A stretch of 64,000 bases of DNA, from contig NZ_JARVRX010000014.1 in NCBI RefSeq assembly GCF_030209435.1, forward strand, positions 248,001-312,000. Direction: 5' to 3'. Shown in pieces: positions 1-8,782 of the stretch (positions within the stretch are counted from its first letter, which is position 1; every line of letters starts with the position of its first letter). A program made the translations under genes and the position numbers. Below the pieces are notes generated by a model. The model saw only the letters and a list, made by a program, of their open reading frames with translations. It ran no database searches and had not been told where the DNA came from. The stretch comes from Mycolicibacterium sp. lyk4-40-TYG-92 (GTDB lineage: Bacteria > Actinomycetota > Actinomycetes > Mycobacteriales > Mycobacteriaceae).

Positions 1-1
1 G

Positions 2-55
2 TACAACCTGCCGACGACGGTGCCGGCACTCGAGGGACAGGTCCGGGTGTTCTGA
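2..55 (+). CDS. C-terminal end of a truncated gene
   Basis: Only the last 17 codons and the TGA stop lie in the window. The visible tail, YNLPTTVPALEG then QVRVF, resembles the tail of the DapB-like reductase encoded at 8979-10031 (YNDLPLTLPRMKG). It may therefore be the end of another dihydrodipicolinate-reductase-like protein. That rests on about 13 residues and is weak. The gene runs in the same direction as the operon that follows and ends 40 bases before it. Confidence 0.5.
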   Translation, partial: YNLPTTVPALEGQVRVF

Positions 56-95
56 TGCGGCGGGCTGGAGCGCAGCGACCCGGGGATTCAGCACA

Positions 96-485
96 GTGAC
101 CGAACCGAAAGAGCCCCGGCTCGCACAGGGGCGCGAGCACGTCGTGGCCACCGTCGACGAAATCCCGCCGGGGACACACAAATTGGTGCCCATCGGGCGG
201 CACGGCGTCGGCGTGTACAACGTGGGTGGCGCCTTCTATGCCATCGCGAACTACTGTCCGCACGAGGGCGGTCCGCTGTGCTCGGGCCGCCCCCGCGGCC
301 GGACCATCGTCGACGACAGCGTGCCGGGCGACGCCGTGATGGTGCGCGACCTTGAGTTCATCTACTGCCCCTGGCACCAGTGGGGCTTCGAATTGGCCAC
401 CGGGACAACGGCCGTGAAGCCGGAGTGGAGCATCCGGACCTACCCGGTGCGGGTCATCGGCAACGAGGTGCTGGTACAGGCATGA
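96..485 (+). CDS. Rieske-type [2Fe-2S] ferredoxin
   Basis: A 129-aa soluble protein with a Rieske domain. The first ligand pair is in CPHEGG (C-x-H) and the second in CPWHQW (C-x2-H), the standard two-Cys/two-His arrangement. It has no catalytic iron domain, so it should act as an electron carrier or a small Rieske component rather than an oxygenase. It starts with GTG, and its stop overlaps the ATG of the downstream hydrolase (ATGA), indicating translational coupling. The likely role, feeding electrons to an oxygenase of this catabolic region, is inferred from context. Confidence 0.85.
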   Translation: MTEPKEPRLAQGREHVVATVDEIPPGTHKLVPIGRHGVGVYNVGGAFYAIANYCPHEGGPLCSGRPRGRTIVDDSVPGDAVMVRDLEFIYCPWHQWGFELATGTTAVKPEWSIRTYPVRVIGNEVLVQA

Positions 486-1369
486 CGCAACTGAAGCGCG
501 GTGAGAAGGTCATCGAGATCAACGGTGGCAACGTCGTATACGAAATCCTGGGCAAAACCGGAGATTTCATCGCAGTGACACCCGGCGGCCGGTTCAGCAA
601 GGACATTCCCGGTTTGCGTCCCCTGGCGCAGGCTCTGGCCAAGGGCGGCTACCGGGTGCTCCTGTGGGACCGGCCCAACTGCGGCAAGTCCGACGTGCAG
701 TTCTACGGCCAGAGCGAATCGCACATGCGCGCCGAGACGCTGTACACGCTCATCGCCAAATTGGGGATCGGACCCTGCATCCTCGCCGGCGGATCGGGCG
801 GCGCGCGGGACTCGATGCTCACCGCCATGCTCTATCCCGAGATCGTCACCAAGCTGGTGGTCTGGAACATTGTCGGTGGCGTCTACGGCTCCTTCGTGCT
901 CGGCTCGTACTACATCGTGCCGAGCATCCTGGCCGTCCGCGGGGCGGGAATGAAAGGTGTTGCCCAGGTTGATGAGTGGCGTGACCGCATCGCCGACAAC
1001 CCGGCCAACGCGGCGCGCCTGCAGTCCTACGATCCCGACGAATTCCTCAAGCTGATGCTGCGGTGGCTGAACGCGTTCGTGCCCAAACCCGGCCAGACCA
1101 TCCCCGGGGTCGAAGACGAGATGTTCGACAACATCACGGTGCCGACCCTGATCATCCGTGGCGGCGAGAACGACCTCGATCACCCCAAGCGGACGTCACT
1201 GGAAGTCAGCTGCCTCATCAAAGGTTCGCAACTGATCGATCCACCGTGGCCGGAAGACGCCTGGGAGCGCGCCAACGAGGCCAGAGCAGCGGGAAAGGTC
1301 AAACACTTCAACATGTTCGACACCTGGGTGCAGGCCGCACCGCCGATCCTGAAGTTCCTCCGCCGATGA
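482..1369 (+). CDS. alpha/beta-hydrolase fold protein
   Basis: A 295-aa alpha/beta hydrolase. The oxyanion strand PGG and the WDRPNCGKS segment precede a nucleophile elbow GGSGGARDS (the usual G-x-S-x-G), so Ser is the likely nucleophile. A C-terminal D-HP segment (ENDLDHP) fits the acid region. The ATG at 482 was chosen because it overlaps the Rieske ferredoxin stop; a longer open frame begins inside that gene and is less likely. It could hydrolyse a C-C bond, ester or lactone, and the substrate is unknown. The next gene on this strand is separated by a short opposite-strand gene. Confidence 0.8.
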   Translation: MTQLKRGEKVIEINGGNVVYEILGKTGDFIAVTPGGRFSKDIPGLRPLAQALAKGGYRVLLWDRPNCGKSDVQFYGQSESHMRAETLYTLIAKLGIGPCILAGGSGGARDSMLTAMLYPEIVTKLVVWNIVGGVYGSFVLGSYYIVPSILAVRGAGMKGVAQVDEWRDRIADNPANAARLQSYDPDEFLKLMLRWLNAFVPKPGQTIPGVEDEMFDNITVPTLIIRGGENDLDHPKRTSLEVSCLIKGSQLIDPPWPEDAWERANEARAAGKVKHFNMFDTWVQAAPPILKFLRR

Positions 1370-1371
1370 CT

Positions 1372-1833
1372 TCACACCGTGCGGATGTGCACCTCACAAT
1401 TCAGCGACGCCTCCAGCGCCGTGTGGATGCGGCTCTCGGGAATCCGTTCCAGATCGACTTCGGCCACAGTCACGGTGACGATGTCGAAGCCTTCGGCGCC
1501 GGGTTCGCGTGCCACTTCTCCGGTGATCCCGAATCGCGCCAGCACGCCGTGCGCGTCGTCATCGGTCCCACGACTGACGTAGGTGACGACACCGAGTTCC
1601 GGTGCGGTGCCGAACGCCTTGGCGCACAGGGCAACACCGGAGTCCGGCTCACGTCCGGCAATCAGCAGTTGCACCTGGCGGCGCCGGGTCGGCATTGCTG
1701 CCAGATCCACGTCGAGCACGTCCAGACCCGCCGCGGCGGCAAGCTGCTTGAGGACCGTCATGCCGTCCGCTAACTGCTCGGACGTGAGTTCACCCGCCGG
1801 GTCGACATCCACCCGTACCACCGCCGTGCGCAT
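1372..1833 (-). CDS. Conserved-looking hypothetical protein
   Basis: A 153-aa protein of no family I recognise. It starts MRTAVVRVDVDP and has alternating strands and helices with no membrane segment, signal peptide or metal motif. The charged stretch MPTRRRQVQLLIAGREP is the most distinctive part. The start at 1833 (ATG) was preferred over an upstream GTG-type start because it leaves a 16-base gap to the divergent NuoF-like gene. It is the only opposite-strand gene inside the 0-10.8 kb block and converges with the hydrolase, two bases from its stop. Codon use matches the neighbours, so it looks real. Confidence 0.65.
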   Translation of the reverse strand: MRTAVVRVDVDPAGELTSEQLADGMTVLKQLAAAAGLDVLDVDLAAMPTRRRQVQLLIAGREPDSGVALCAKAFGTAPELGVVTYVSRGTDDDAHGVLARFGITGEVAREPGAEGFDIVTVTVAEVDLERIPESRIHTALEASLNCEVHIRTV

Positions 1834-1849
1834 GCCGGTCAGCCTAACG

Positions 1850-3103
1850 GTGGCCGCCTGGCCGGGGCTCATACCTCGGCTGCTGCGTGATGGCGGTGAG
1901 ACTTATCACGACTACGTCGCGGCCGGCGGCTACCGCGATCTCGCCGATCCCCAGCATCTGCTCGACCAGGTCGAGCGCTCCGGGCTCCGCGGCCGAGGTG
2001 GCGCCGCATTCCCCATGGCGGTCAAACTGCGTTCGGTCCGGGCGGGCGGAAGTGACCGGGGCGGAGCCGTCGTCGTCGCCAACGGCGAAGAGGGCGAGCC
2101 GGCGTCCATCAAAGACCGCTGGCTGCTGCGCAACCGGCCGCATCTGGTGCTGGACGGGTTACGGCTGGCGGCGACCATCGTCGGCGCCCAGCGCACGTAC
2201 GTCTACGTGTCCGACCCCGCCGCTGCGGCCAGTGTGGAAGCCGCTGTCGCGCAGCGTAACCCGAGATCGGCTGTCGAAGTCGTGACTGTCGCGCCGGGGT
2301 ACGTTGCCGGCGAGGAGACCGCTGCCGTCCGCGCCATCAACGGCGGCCCGGCCAAGCCAACCGACAAACCACCGCGCCCGTTCGAACAGGGTGTCGGCGC
2401 GCTGCCCACGCTGGTCAGCAATGTGGAGACCCTGGCAAACCTCCCCTACATCCATGCCCATGGCGGGGCGGACTTCAAGGCGATCGGCACCGCAGCCTCA
2501 CCGGGTACGTTCCTGGCGACCATCACCGGAACGGGCCGGTCACCTGCCCTCTATGAGCTGCCGCACGGCGTCAGATTCGCCGACATGCTCGAATTCCACG
2601 GTGTGCCGGCCGAAATGGCAACAGGCGCCCTGATGGGCGGCTACTTCGCCGGCCTCCTGGGTCCCGGCGTGCGGGACGCGACACTAGACCATGACACGCT
2701 GCGCCAACTGGGTAGCGGTCTGGGCTGCGGCGCCATCTCGATCCTGAACGGCGACTGCCCGGTAGCGGTCGCCGCGTCGGTGCTGGCGTATTTCGACCGG
2801 GAGAACGCCGGGCAGTGCGGGTCGTGCTTCAACGGCACCGCGGCGATGGCCGCTGCCGCAGCGGGCCTGCGCGACGGCGTCGCAACGGGTGACGACATCG
2901 CACGACTGCGGCGGTGGTCCCGGGAACTGCGTGGGCGCGGCGCGTGCGCGACACTGGACGGTGCGGCCAACATGGCGGCCAGTCTCCTCGGTCACTTTCC
3001 CGACGATGTGGTGCGTCATCTGGAGAATGGTTGCCCGGCATGCCAATCCGGAGAATTCATCACCATGCGTCCCTACGAAGTGGAGGCGGTGATGACGGCA
3101 TGA
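1850..3103 (+). CDS. NuoF-like NADH-binding flavoprotein
   Basis: A 417-aa homologue of the 51-kDa flavoprotein subunit of complex I and related diaphorases. GLRGRGGAAFP (residues 45-55) is the FMN/NADH glycine-rich motif, followed by NGEEGEPASIKDR. The C-terminal iron-sulfur region reads ENAGQCGSCFNG and GACATLDG. In NuoF the first motif carries three Cys, and here the first is Ala320. Only Cys323, Cys326 and Cys366 remain, with extra Cys395 and Cys398 near the end. No other complex I subunit is nearby. With the ferredoxin that overlaps it (ATGA), it probably acts as an NAD(P)H:ferredoxin reductase for the P450. The start is the GTG at 1850, nearest to the first homologous residues. Confidence 0.75.
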   Translation: MAAWPGLIPRLLRDGGETYHDYVAAGGYRDLADPQHLLDQVERSGLRGRGGAAFPMAVKLRSVRAGGSDRGGAVVVANGEEGEPASIKDRWLLRNRPHLVLDGLRLAATIVGAQRTYVYVSDPAAAASVEAAVAQRNPRSAVEVVTVAPGYVAGEETAAVRAINGGPAKPTDKPPRPFEQGVGALPTLVSNVETLANLPYIHAHGGADFKAIGTAASPGTFLATITGTGRSPALYELPHGVRFADMLEFHGVPAEMATGALMGGYFAGLLGPGVRDATLDHDTLRQLGSGLGCGAISILNGDCPVAVAASVLAYFDRENAGQCGSCFNGTAAMAAAAAGLRDGVATGDDIARLRRWSRELRGRGACATLDGAANMAASLLGHFPDDVVRHLENGCPACQSGEFITMRPYEVEAVMTA

Positions 3104-3396
3104 AGATCCGCCTGGACCGGACGATGTGCGACGGGTTCGGCGTCTGCGCCAAGCACGCGCCGTCGTACTTCTCCCTCGACGACTGGGGATACGCGTCACT
3201 CGTCGGCACCGGCGAGGTGCCCGAGGCGGACCAGCCCGCGGTGCTGCGCGCGCTGCTGGACTGCCCGGTGCACGCCATCATCGACATGGCCGGCGGCCCG
3301 ATCGTGGTGCCCACATCCGTGCCGCTTCCCGGCGAGGCACCTGAGCCACACCCCGAGACCGAAGCCAACGAAGCAGAATGGGGATTTGTCCGTTGA
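3100..3396 (+). CDS. Single-cluster 3Fe-4S-type ferredoxin
   Basis: A 98-aa ferredoxin of the mycobacterial P450 class. The motif CDGFGVC followed by LDCPVHAI fits C-x2-X-x2-C...CP, with Phe at the variable fourth position where a fourth Cys or a His often sits. A [3Fe-4S] cluster is therefore more likely than [4Fe-4S]. A Pro/Glu-rich tail of about 30 residues extends beyond the normal ferredoxin length. Its ATG overlaps the stop of the NuoF-like gene, and its own stop overlaps the next start. This order suggests the chain flavoprotein, ferredoxin, P450 (7571-8782). Confidence 0.85.
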   Translation: MKIRLDRTMCDGFGVCAKHAPSYFSLDDWGYASLVGTGEVPEADQPAVLRALLDCPVHAIIDMAGGPIVVPTSVPLPGEAPEPHPETEANEAEWGFVR

Positions 3397-5045
3397 CTCG
3401 CATGCCACTGCCGCAGGTGACGCCCGAGAACGAGTTCTATTGGACCGCAGGGGCCGACGGTGCGCTGCGCTTCACCGAATGCGAGAACTGCAATGCGCTG
3501 ATCCATCCCCCGGCGCCGGTCTGCCGGTACTGCCGCGAGCGAAAAATGGGCGTCCGCCAGGTATCCGGTCTCGCGACCCTCATCGGCTTCACGCTCAACG
3601 AACGATTCAGCATTCCCGGGCTGCCGGCACCCTACGTGGTCGCCCAGGTGGCTCTGGTAGAAGATCCGCGAGTTCGACTGACCACCAACATCGTCGACTG
3701 CGATCCCGAACAGCTGGCCCTGGGCCAGCAGGTGGAAGTCGTCTTCGAACAGCACGAGGACGTGTGGCTGCCGCTGTTCCGTCCGGTCGCCGACCAGCCG
3801 GCGCTGGCCCCGCTGCCGACCGACGCCATCGAACCGCAGGACTTCGCCAAACATGTGCGCCCGATGATCACCACCGAGAAGTTCGAGGACAAGGCTGCGA
3901 TCACCGGTATCGGTGCCTCGCAGATGGGCCGCCGTCTCATGCTGGACCCGCTGGCGCTGACCATCGAGGCATGCGAGAACGCCATCGCCGACGCAGGACT
4001 GACCATCGGCGACATCGACGGGCTGTCCACCTGGCCCGGCGCCGGTCTCCCCGGCCCGTTCGGCGAGGGCGGGGTCACCGCGCTGGAAACTGCGCTGGGC
4101 CTCAAACCGACCTGGTACAACGGCGGTCCTGAGACATTCGGGCCCGGCGGCTCCGTCATCGCGGCCATGCTGGCCGTCGCCGGCGGGCTGGCCCGTCATG
4201 TGCTGTGCTTCCGCACCCTGTGGCAGGCCACCTATGACGAACTCATGAAGCAGGGCAAGGCCGCACCGATGGGTGGAACCCGGACCACCAGCTGGCAGAT
4301 GCCGTTCGGCGCGACGTCGGCCGCACACACGCTGGCGCAGAACGCGCAACGCCACATGCACCGCTACGGCACAACCAAGGAGACGCTCGGCTGGATCGCG
4401 TTGAACCAGCGGGCGAATGCCGCGCTGAACCCGACGGCGATCTACCGCGATCCGATGACCATGGACGACTACCGCAGCGCCCGGCCGATCACCACGCCGT
4501 TCGGGCTCTACGACTGCGACGTGCCGTGCGACGCGTCGATCGCCGTCATCGTGTCGGCGGTCGACGTGGCCCGCGACACGGCCAAACCGCCGATCCGCGT
4601 CGAAGCGGTGGGCACCCAGATCCTCGAACCGATCGAGTGGGACCAGAGCACGCTGACCCACGAGCCGCAGGTGCTCGGCCAGGCCGCGCACCTGTGGACC
4701 CGAACCAGTCTGCGGCCCAAGGATGTTGACGTCGCCGAACTCTACGACGGGTTCACGTTCAACTGCCTGTCCTGGATCGAAGCGCTCGGCTTCTGCGGTA
4801 TCGGGGAGGCCAAGGACTTCCTCGACGGCGGCACCAACATCGCCCGCGATGGCGTGCTGCCCCTGAACACCCACGGCGGTCAGCTCTCGCATGGCCGCAC
4901 CCACGGCATGGGCCTGGTCTACGAGGCCATCTCGCAGTTGCGCGGCGAGGCCGGCGAACGTCAGGTCGCCGACGCCCGCGTCGCGGTGGTCAGCAGCGGT
5001 GGCCTCACCCCCAGCGGGGTGCTCCTCCTGCGGACCGACTCATGA
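3393..5045 (+). CDS. DUF35 / thiolase-fold fusion (Ltp2-like aldolase candidate)
   Basis: A protein of about 550 aa joining two domains that are usually separate. Residues 1-150 form a DUF35 module: a zinc ribbon (CENC ... CRYC) followed by an OB-fold. Residues 165-550 are a lipid-transfer/thiolase-like domain starting at AAITGIGASQMGR. At the nucleophile position of the thiolase half I see GPGGSVIAAM with no Cys. A conserved ELYDGFTFN and a HGGQLSHGRTHG segment are present. This matches Ltp2-type proteins, which with a DUF35 partner perform retro-aldol cleavage of side-chain acyl-CoAs in steroid degradation. The start is TTG at 3393 (overlapping the previous stop) or ATG at 3402. Function is inferred by family. 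Confidence 0.75.
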   Translation: MTRMPLPQVTPENEFYWTAGADGALRFTECENCNALIHPPAPVCRYCRERKMGVRQVSGLATLIGFTLNERFSIPGLPAPYVVAQVALVEDPRVRLTTNIVDCDPEQLALGQQVEVVFEQHEDVWLPLFRPVADQPALAPLPTDAIEPQDFAKHVRPMITTEKFEDKAAITGIGASQMGRRLMLDPLALTIEACENAIADAGLTIGDIDGLSTWPGAGLPGPFGEGGVTALETALGLKPTWYNGGPETFGPGGSVIAAMLAVAGGLARHVLCFRTLWQATYDELMKQGKAAPMGGTRTTSWQMPFGATSAAHTLAQNAQRHMHRYGTTKETLGWIALNQRANAALNPTAIYRDPMTMDDYRSARPITTPFGLYDCDVPCDASIAVIVSAVDVARDTAKPPIRVEAVGTQILEPIEWDQSTLTHEPQVLGQAAHLWTRTSLRPKDVDVAELYDGFTFNCLSWIEALGFCGIGEAKDFLDGGTNIARDGVLPLNTHGGQLSHGRTHGMGLVYEAISQLRGEAGERQVADARVAVVSSGGLTPSGVLLLRTDS

Positions 5046-5956
5046 GCGCGGCGAGTAGCGCAAGCGGATCGCCCGTCAGCCCCGTGCCGCGGATGGTCCG
5101 CGTCGGCGACGTCATGATGTCGGGACTGCTCGCCGAAGCGGAAACGCCACGCGCCGTCATCGTCGCGGTGCACGGGGGTGGCAGCAGCGCAGCGTATTTC
5201 GATTGCCCTGGCCACCCACGATTGTCTCTGCTGCGCACCGCGGCAGCGCTCGGGTATACCGTCGTCGCCCTCGACCGCCCCGGATACGGGGCATCCGGCG
5301 CCTACCCGGACGCGGTCGGGCAGCCGGCGCAGAGGGTTGCGCTGGCCTACGGCGCGGTCGACGCCATGCTGGGACCGCGCGATCGCGGCGCCGGCGTTTT
5401 CCTGCTCGGCCACTCCAACGGGTGCGAACTGGCCTTGCGCATGGCGGTCGACGAAAGAGCCGACCGGGCGGACGTTTTCGGCATCGCACTGGCCGGCACA
5501 GGTCTGCGTTATGAGGCCGCCGCACTGGAGATGCTCAAGTCGGCGTCGGTCACCCACCGGCCGCCCGGGTTGCGCGAACTGCTGTGGCAGCCGGCGGAGC
5601 TGTATCCGCCGCTGACGAACACGCCAAACGCCCGCAGCGGCGCCCGGTACGAAGCGGCGATGGTCCAGGATTGGCCCCGCAACGACTTCCCGGCGCTGGC
5701 CGCCGACGTTCAGGTGCCCGTGCACTTCACCGTCGCCGAACACGAGCGGGTGTGGCAATCGGATCCCGATGCCCTCGCGGCCATCAGCGGATTGTTCACC
5801 GCCGCACCGCGTGTGACGGTCCACCGGCAGGTCGGGGCCGGCCACAACATCAGTGTCTCGGTAGGGGCCGCGGCCTACCACCTCACCATCCTGGCGTTCA
5901 TCGAGGAGTGTCTGGCCACCCAGGCCGGTACCACGGTCACATTGGAGGTCGGTTAG
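5042..5956 (+). CDS. alpha/beta-hydrolase fold protein
   Basis: A 304-aa alpha/beta hydrolase. It shows the oxyanion HGGG region (AVHGGGSSAAYF), the DRPGYGAS segment, the nucleophile elbow GHSNG, and a late catalytic-His segment VGAGHNIS. It is clearly distinct from the hydrolase at 482-1369. Its ATG overlaps the stop of the fusion gene, and its stop shares one base with the GTG of the next gene. It may hydrolyse a CoA thioester, lactone or ring-fission product in the same pathway. The substrate is unknown. Confidence 0.8.
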   Translation: MSAASSASGSPVSPVPRMVRVGDVMMSGLLAEAETPRAVIVAVHGGGSSAAYFDCPGHPRLSLLRTAAALGYTVVALDRPGYGASGAYPDAVGQPAQRVALAYGAVDAMLGPRDRGAGVFLLGHSNGCELALRMAVDERADRADVFGIALAGTGLRYEAAALEMLKSASVTHRPPGLRELLWQPAELYPPLTNTPNARSGARYEAAMVQDWPRNDFPALAADVQVPVHFTVAEHERVWQSDPDALAAISGLFTAAPRVTVHRQVGAGHNISVSVGAAAYHLTILAFIEECLATQAGTTVTLEVG

Positions 5957-6774
5957 TGCGAGTCGGGTTCATCGGTCTCGGCAGCCAGGGGGCGCCGATG
6001 GCGCGCCGCATCGTGGCGGCCGGCTATCCGCTGACGTTGTGGGCCCGGCGGCCGGTCTCCGTCGAACCATTCGCCGACACGGCGGCCAAGGTCGTCGAGA
6101 CACCCGCCGAGTTGGCCGCCGTCAGCGATCTGGTCTGCGTCTGCGTGGTCGGAGACGACGACGTCCGCCAGGTATTGGAAGGCGACGACGGTGTCCTCGC
6201 CGGGTTGGCGCCAGGCTGCGTGATTGCCATCCACAGCACCGTCCACCCCGACACCTGCCGAGAGCTGGCGGAAACCGCAGCAGCCAAGGGTGTTTCGGTG
6301 ATCGACGCACCGGTGAGCGGTGGCGGGCCGGCGGCTGCCGAAGGTCGGCTCCTGGTCATGATCGGTGGCGATCCGGACGTCGTGGCACGCTGCCGCCCGG
6401 TGTTCGCCACCTATGCCGAGCCGATAGTCCACCTCGGCGGCGTCGGATCCGGGCAGGTGACCAAGCTCCTGAACAACCTGCTCTTCACGGCCCACATCGC
6501 GACGGCGAAGTCGACGCTGGACCTCGGCGCGGCACTGGGTGTGCCAGTGGACCGCCTCGCCGAGGTGATCACGCAGGGTTCGGCAAACAGCTTCGCGCTC
6601 GGCCGTATCGCGCAATTCGGCGGCAGCCTGGACGTCCTCAAGTCCGTGGCGGCGGACCTGCTGAAGAAGGACGTCGGCCTGATCGCGGACCTCGCCGAGA
6701 CCGCCGGTGCCACGCCGGGCGCGGTACTCGAATCCGCCGACGCCGCACTGGGTTTGATGGGTCGTACCCGGTGA
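5956..6774 (+). CDS. beta-hydroxyacid dehydrogenase family protein (copy 1)
   Basis: A 272-aa NAD(P)-dependent dehydrogenase of the 3-hydroxyisobutyrate / 6-phosphogluconate superfamily. The N-terminal Rossmann motif is GFIGLGSQGAPMA, the substrate-binding signature is DAPVSGGGPAA, and the catalytic Lys lies in KLLNNLLF. The GTG at 5956 shares one base with the previous stop. The next gene is a paralogue, so this is a tandem duplication. It probably oxidises a 3-hydroxyacid or reduces a semialdehyde; imine-reductase-like activity cannot be excluded. Confidence 0.85.
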   Translation: MRVGFIGLGSQGAPMARRIVAAGYPLTLWARRPVSVEPFADTAAKVVETPAELAAVSDLVCVCVVGDDDVRQVLEGDDGVLAGLAPGCVIAIHSTVHPDTCRELAETAAAKGVSVIDAPVSGGGPAAAEGRLLVMIGGDPDVVARCRPVFATYAEPIVHLGGVGSGQVTKLLNNLLFTAHIATAKSTLDLGAALGVPVDRLAEVITQGSANSFALGRIAQFGGSLDVLKSVAADLLKKDVGLIADLAETAGATPGAVLESADAALGLMGRTR

Positions 6775-7574
6775 GCACGGTCGGCTTCGTCGGCGCGGGG
6801 CGCATGGGTGGCGCCATGGTCCGCCGCCTCGTCGCAGCCGGCCACCAGGTGAATGTCCTGGCCCGTTCTCGGGAGAAGAGCACTGCCATAACCGAACTCG
6901 GCGCGACACCGGTTGCCGATCTGGCCGCCGTCAGCGCGGACGCCGACGCGGTGATCCTCTGTGTCTTCACCGACGAGCAGGTCCGGACCGTCGTCGACGC
7001 CCTGACGCCAGAGCTGCGCGCAAGCACCGTCCTGGTCATCCACACCACCGGCAGCCCGCACACCACTGAAGCCATTGCCGCCCGCGGGATCGACGTCATC
7101 GACGCCCCCGTCAGCGGCGGGCCACACGACATCGCCGCGGGCCGGCTCACGTTGTTCGTCGGCGGGTCCGACGCCGCACTCGAGCGGGCCCGGCCGGTGC
7201 TGGCCAGCTATGGCGACCCCATCGTCCACGCCGGTCCGCCGGGCGCCGGTCAGCGAGTCAAGCTGATCAACAACGCATTGTTCGCCGCCCAGATCGGGTT
7301 GATCAGCGCCGCAGTCGAACTCGGTGAACAGCTCGGTGTTCCGGAACCGACACTGCTGGCGGCACTGCCCCACGCGAGCGCAGGCAGCCGCGCGCTGGAC
7401 AGCATCGCGCGAGCGGGTTCGGCAGCCTCGTTCCGTGCGGTCGTCGGCGAGTTCCTGAGCAAGGACGTCGCGACGGCCCGGGCCACCGCAGCTGAGTTGG
7501 GCACCGGTCTGGGTGTCCTCGACACCATCATCGACACCGGCATGGCGCCGACGGGGGGGAGCAACACCGCATGA
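6771..7574 (+). CDS. beta-hydroxyacid dehydrogenase family protein (copy 2)
   Basis: A 267-aa paralogue of the preceding protein, with motifs in the same order: GFVGAGRMGGAMV (dinucleotide binding), DAPVSGGPHD (substrate loop) and KLINNALF (catalytic Lys). The GTG overlaps the previous stop (GTGA), and the TGA overlaps the P450 start. The two copies differ over most surface positions, so the duplication is old. They may form a heteromer or act on different stereoisomers; this is inference. Confidence 0.85.
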   Translation: MSTVGFVGAGRMGGAMVRRLVAAGHQVNVLARSREKSTAITELGATPVADLAAVSADADAVILCVFTDEQVRTVVDALTPELRASTVLVIHTTGSPHTTEAIAARGIDVIDAPVSGGPHDIAAGRLTLFVGGSDAALERARPVLASYGDPIVHAGPPGAGQRVKLINNALFAAQIGLISAAVELGEQLGVPEPTLLAALPHASAGSRALDSIARAGSAASFRAVVGEFLSKDVATARATAAELGTGLGVLDTIIDTGMAPTGGSNTA

Positions 7575-8782
7575 CCGCAACGAAACTCGTGTTCGACCCG
7601 TTCTCCGAGGACTTCTTCAACGGACCGTGGGAGACCTACCGGCGAATGCGCACGGAAGCACCTGTGTACTACAGCGAGGAACACGACTTCTACGCGCTGT
7701 CCCGGCACGAGGACGTCGCTCCCGCCTACCGCGACTTCGAGACCTACTCGTCGGCGTACGGCACCGATCTCGCACAGGTGCGTACCGGACTCGAATTGCC
7801 GGGCAACATGCGAATGATCATCTTCATGGATCCGCCCGAACACCGGCACATCCGCAGCCTGCTGAACAAGGTGTTCACTCCGCGCGCGATCCAGTCCCAG
7901 CGCGACATGGTCCGGGCCAAAATCGACAAGTACCTGCACCGACTCGACCCCGACGGATTCGACGCCGTCCAGGACTTCACCGGACCGTTTCCGGTCGAAG
8001 TGATCACCAACATGATGGGCGTCCCCGATGAGCAGGCCCAGCAGGTCCGGTATTGGATCGATGAATCGCTGCACCGCGAGATCGGCCAGGTCGAAACCTC
8101 CGAACACGGTATCCAGGCTTACCTCGACAGCGCGGCTTTCTATTTCGAGCTCGCGCGCCAGCGCAAGGAAGTACCCGGCGACGACTTGATCAGCCGCCTT
8201 CTCGCCGCCGAGACCGAACGCGAAGACGGAACGGTCACCAAGCTCGAGGACTACGAAATCGCCGGATTCGCCTCGCTGTTGGGCGGCGCGGGTGCCGAGA
8301 CCGTGACCAAGCTGGTCGGTAACGCCGTATACCTTTTCGCCCGGCATCCCGAGCAGTGGCAGAAGCTGCGCAGCGACCGCAGCAAGATTCCCGCCGCTGT
8401 CGAGGAACTCTTGCGGTACGAGGCGCCGGCACAGTACAACGTGCGCCGCAGCATGAAAGACGTGCATCTGCACGGTACGACGATTCCCGAGGGTGCACCG
8501 GTCTTCCTGCTCGGCGGTTCAGCCAACCGCGATCCCGAGGCGTGGACCGAACCGGACACCTTCGACATCGACCGCAACCACACCGAAGCCCAGAACCTCG
8601 GATTCGGATACGGCATTCACAGTTGTCTGGGAGCGGCACTGGCACGTATGGAGAGTGCCGTCGCGCTGGAGGCCCTGCTGGATTTCATGCCGCGCTACGA
8701 AATCGATTGGGACGGTTGTCAACGCGTCCACATGCAGAACGTGATGGGCTGGCAGAACATCCCGGTACGGGTGCTGCGATGA
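7571..8782 (+). CDS. Cytochrome P450
   Basis: A 403-aa soluble bacterial P450. The heme loop is FGYGIHSCLG with Cys352 as thiolate ligand. The K-helix ExxR is in EELLR, and the I-helix reads GGAGAETV, with Glu-Thr as the acid/alcohol pair where Asp/Glu-Thr is usual. There is no membrane anchor. It overlaps a dedicated ferredoxin gene downstream (ATGA) and lies 4 kb after the NuoF-like reductase and first ferredoxin. It should hydroxylate a hydrophobic intermediate in an NAD(P)H-dependent way. I cannot assign a CYP family number. Confidence 0.95.
   Translation: MTATKLVFDPFSEDFFNGPWETYRRMRTEAPVYYSEEHDFYALSRHEDVAPAYRDFETYSSAYGTDLAQVRTGLELPGNMRMIIFMDPPEHRHIRSLLNKVFTPRAIQSQRDMVRAKIDKYLHRLDPDGFDAVQDFTGPFPVEVITNMMGVPDEQAQQVRYWIDESLHREIGQVETSEHGIQAYLDSAAFYFELARQRKEVPGDDLISRLLAAETEREDGTVTKLEDYEIAGFASLLGGAGAETVTKLVGNAVYLFARHPEQWQKLRSDRSKIPAAVEELLRYEAPAQYNVRRSMKDVHLHGTTIPEGAPVFLLGGSANRDPEAWTEPDTFDIDRNHTEAQNLGFGYGIHSCLGAALARMESAVALEALLDFMPRYEIDWDGCQRVHMQNVMGWQNIPVRVLR

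Noticed and set aside
3060-4904. 614-codon minus-strand open frame opposite the ferredoxin and thiolase fusion
   Set aside because: It is low-complexity Arg/Gly-rich shadow coding opposite well-supported genes, typical of high-GC DNA.
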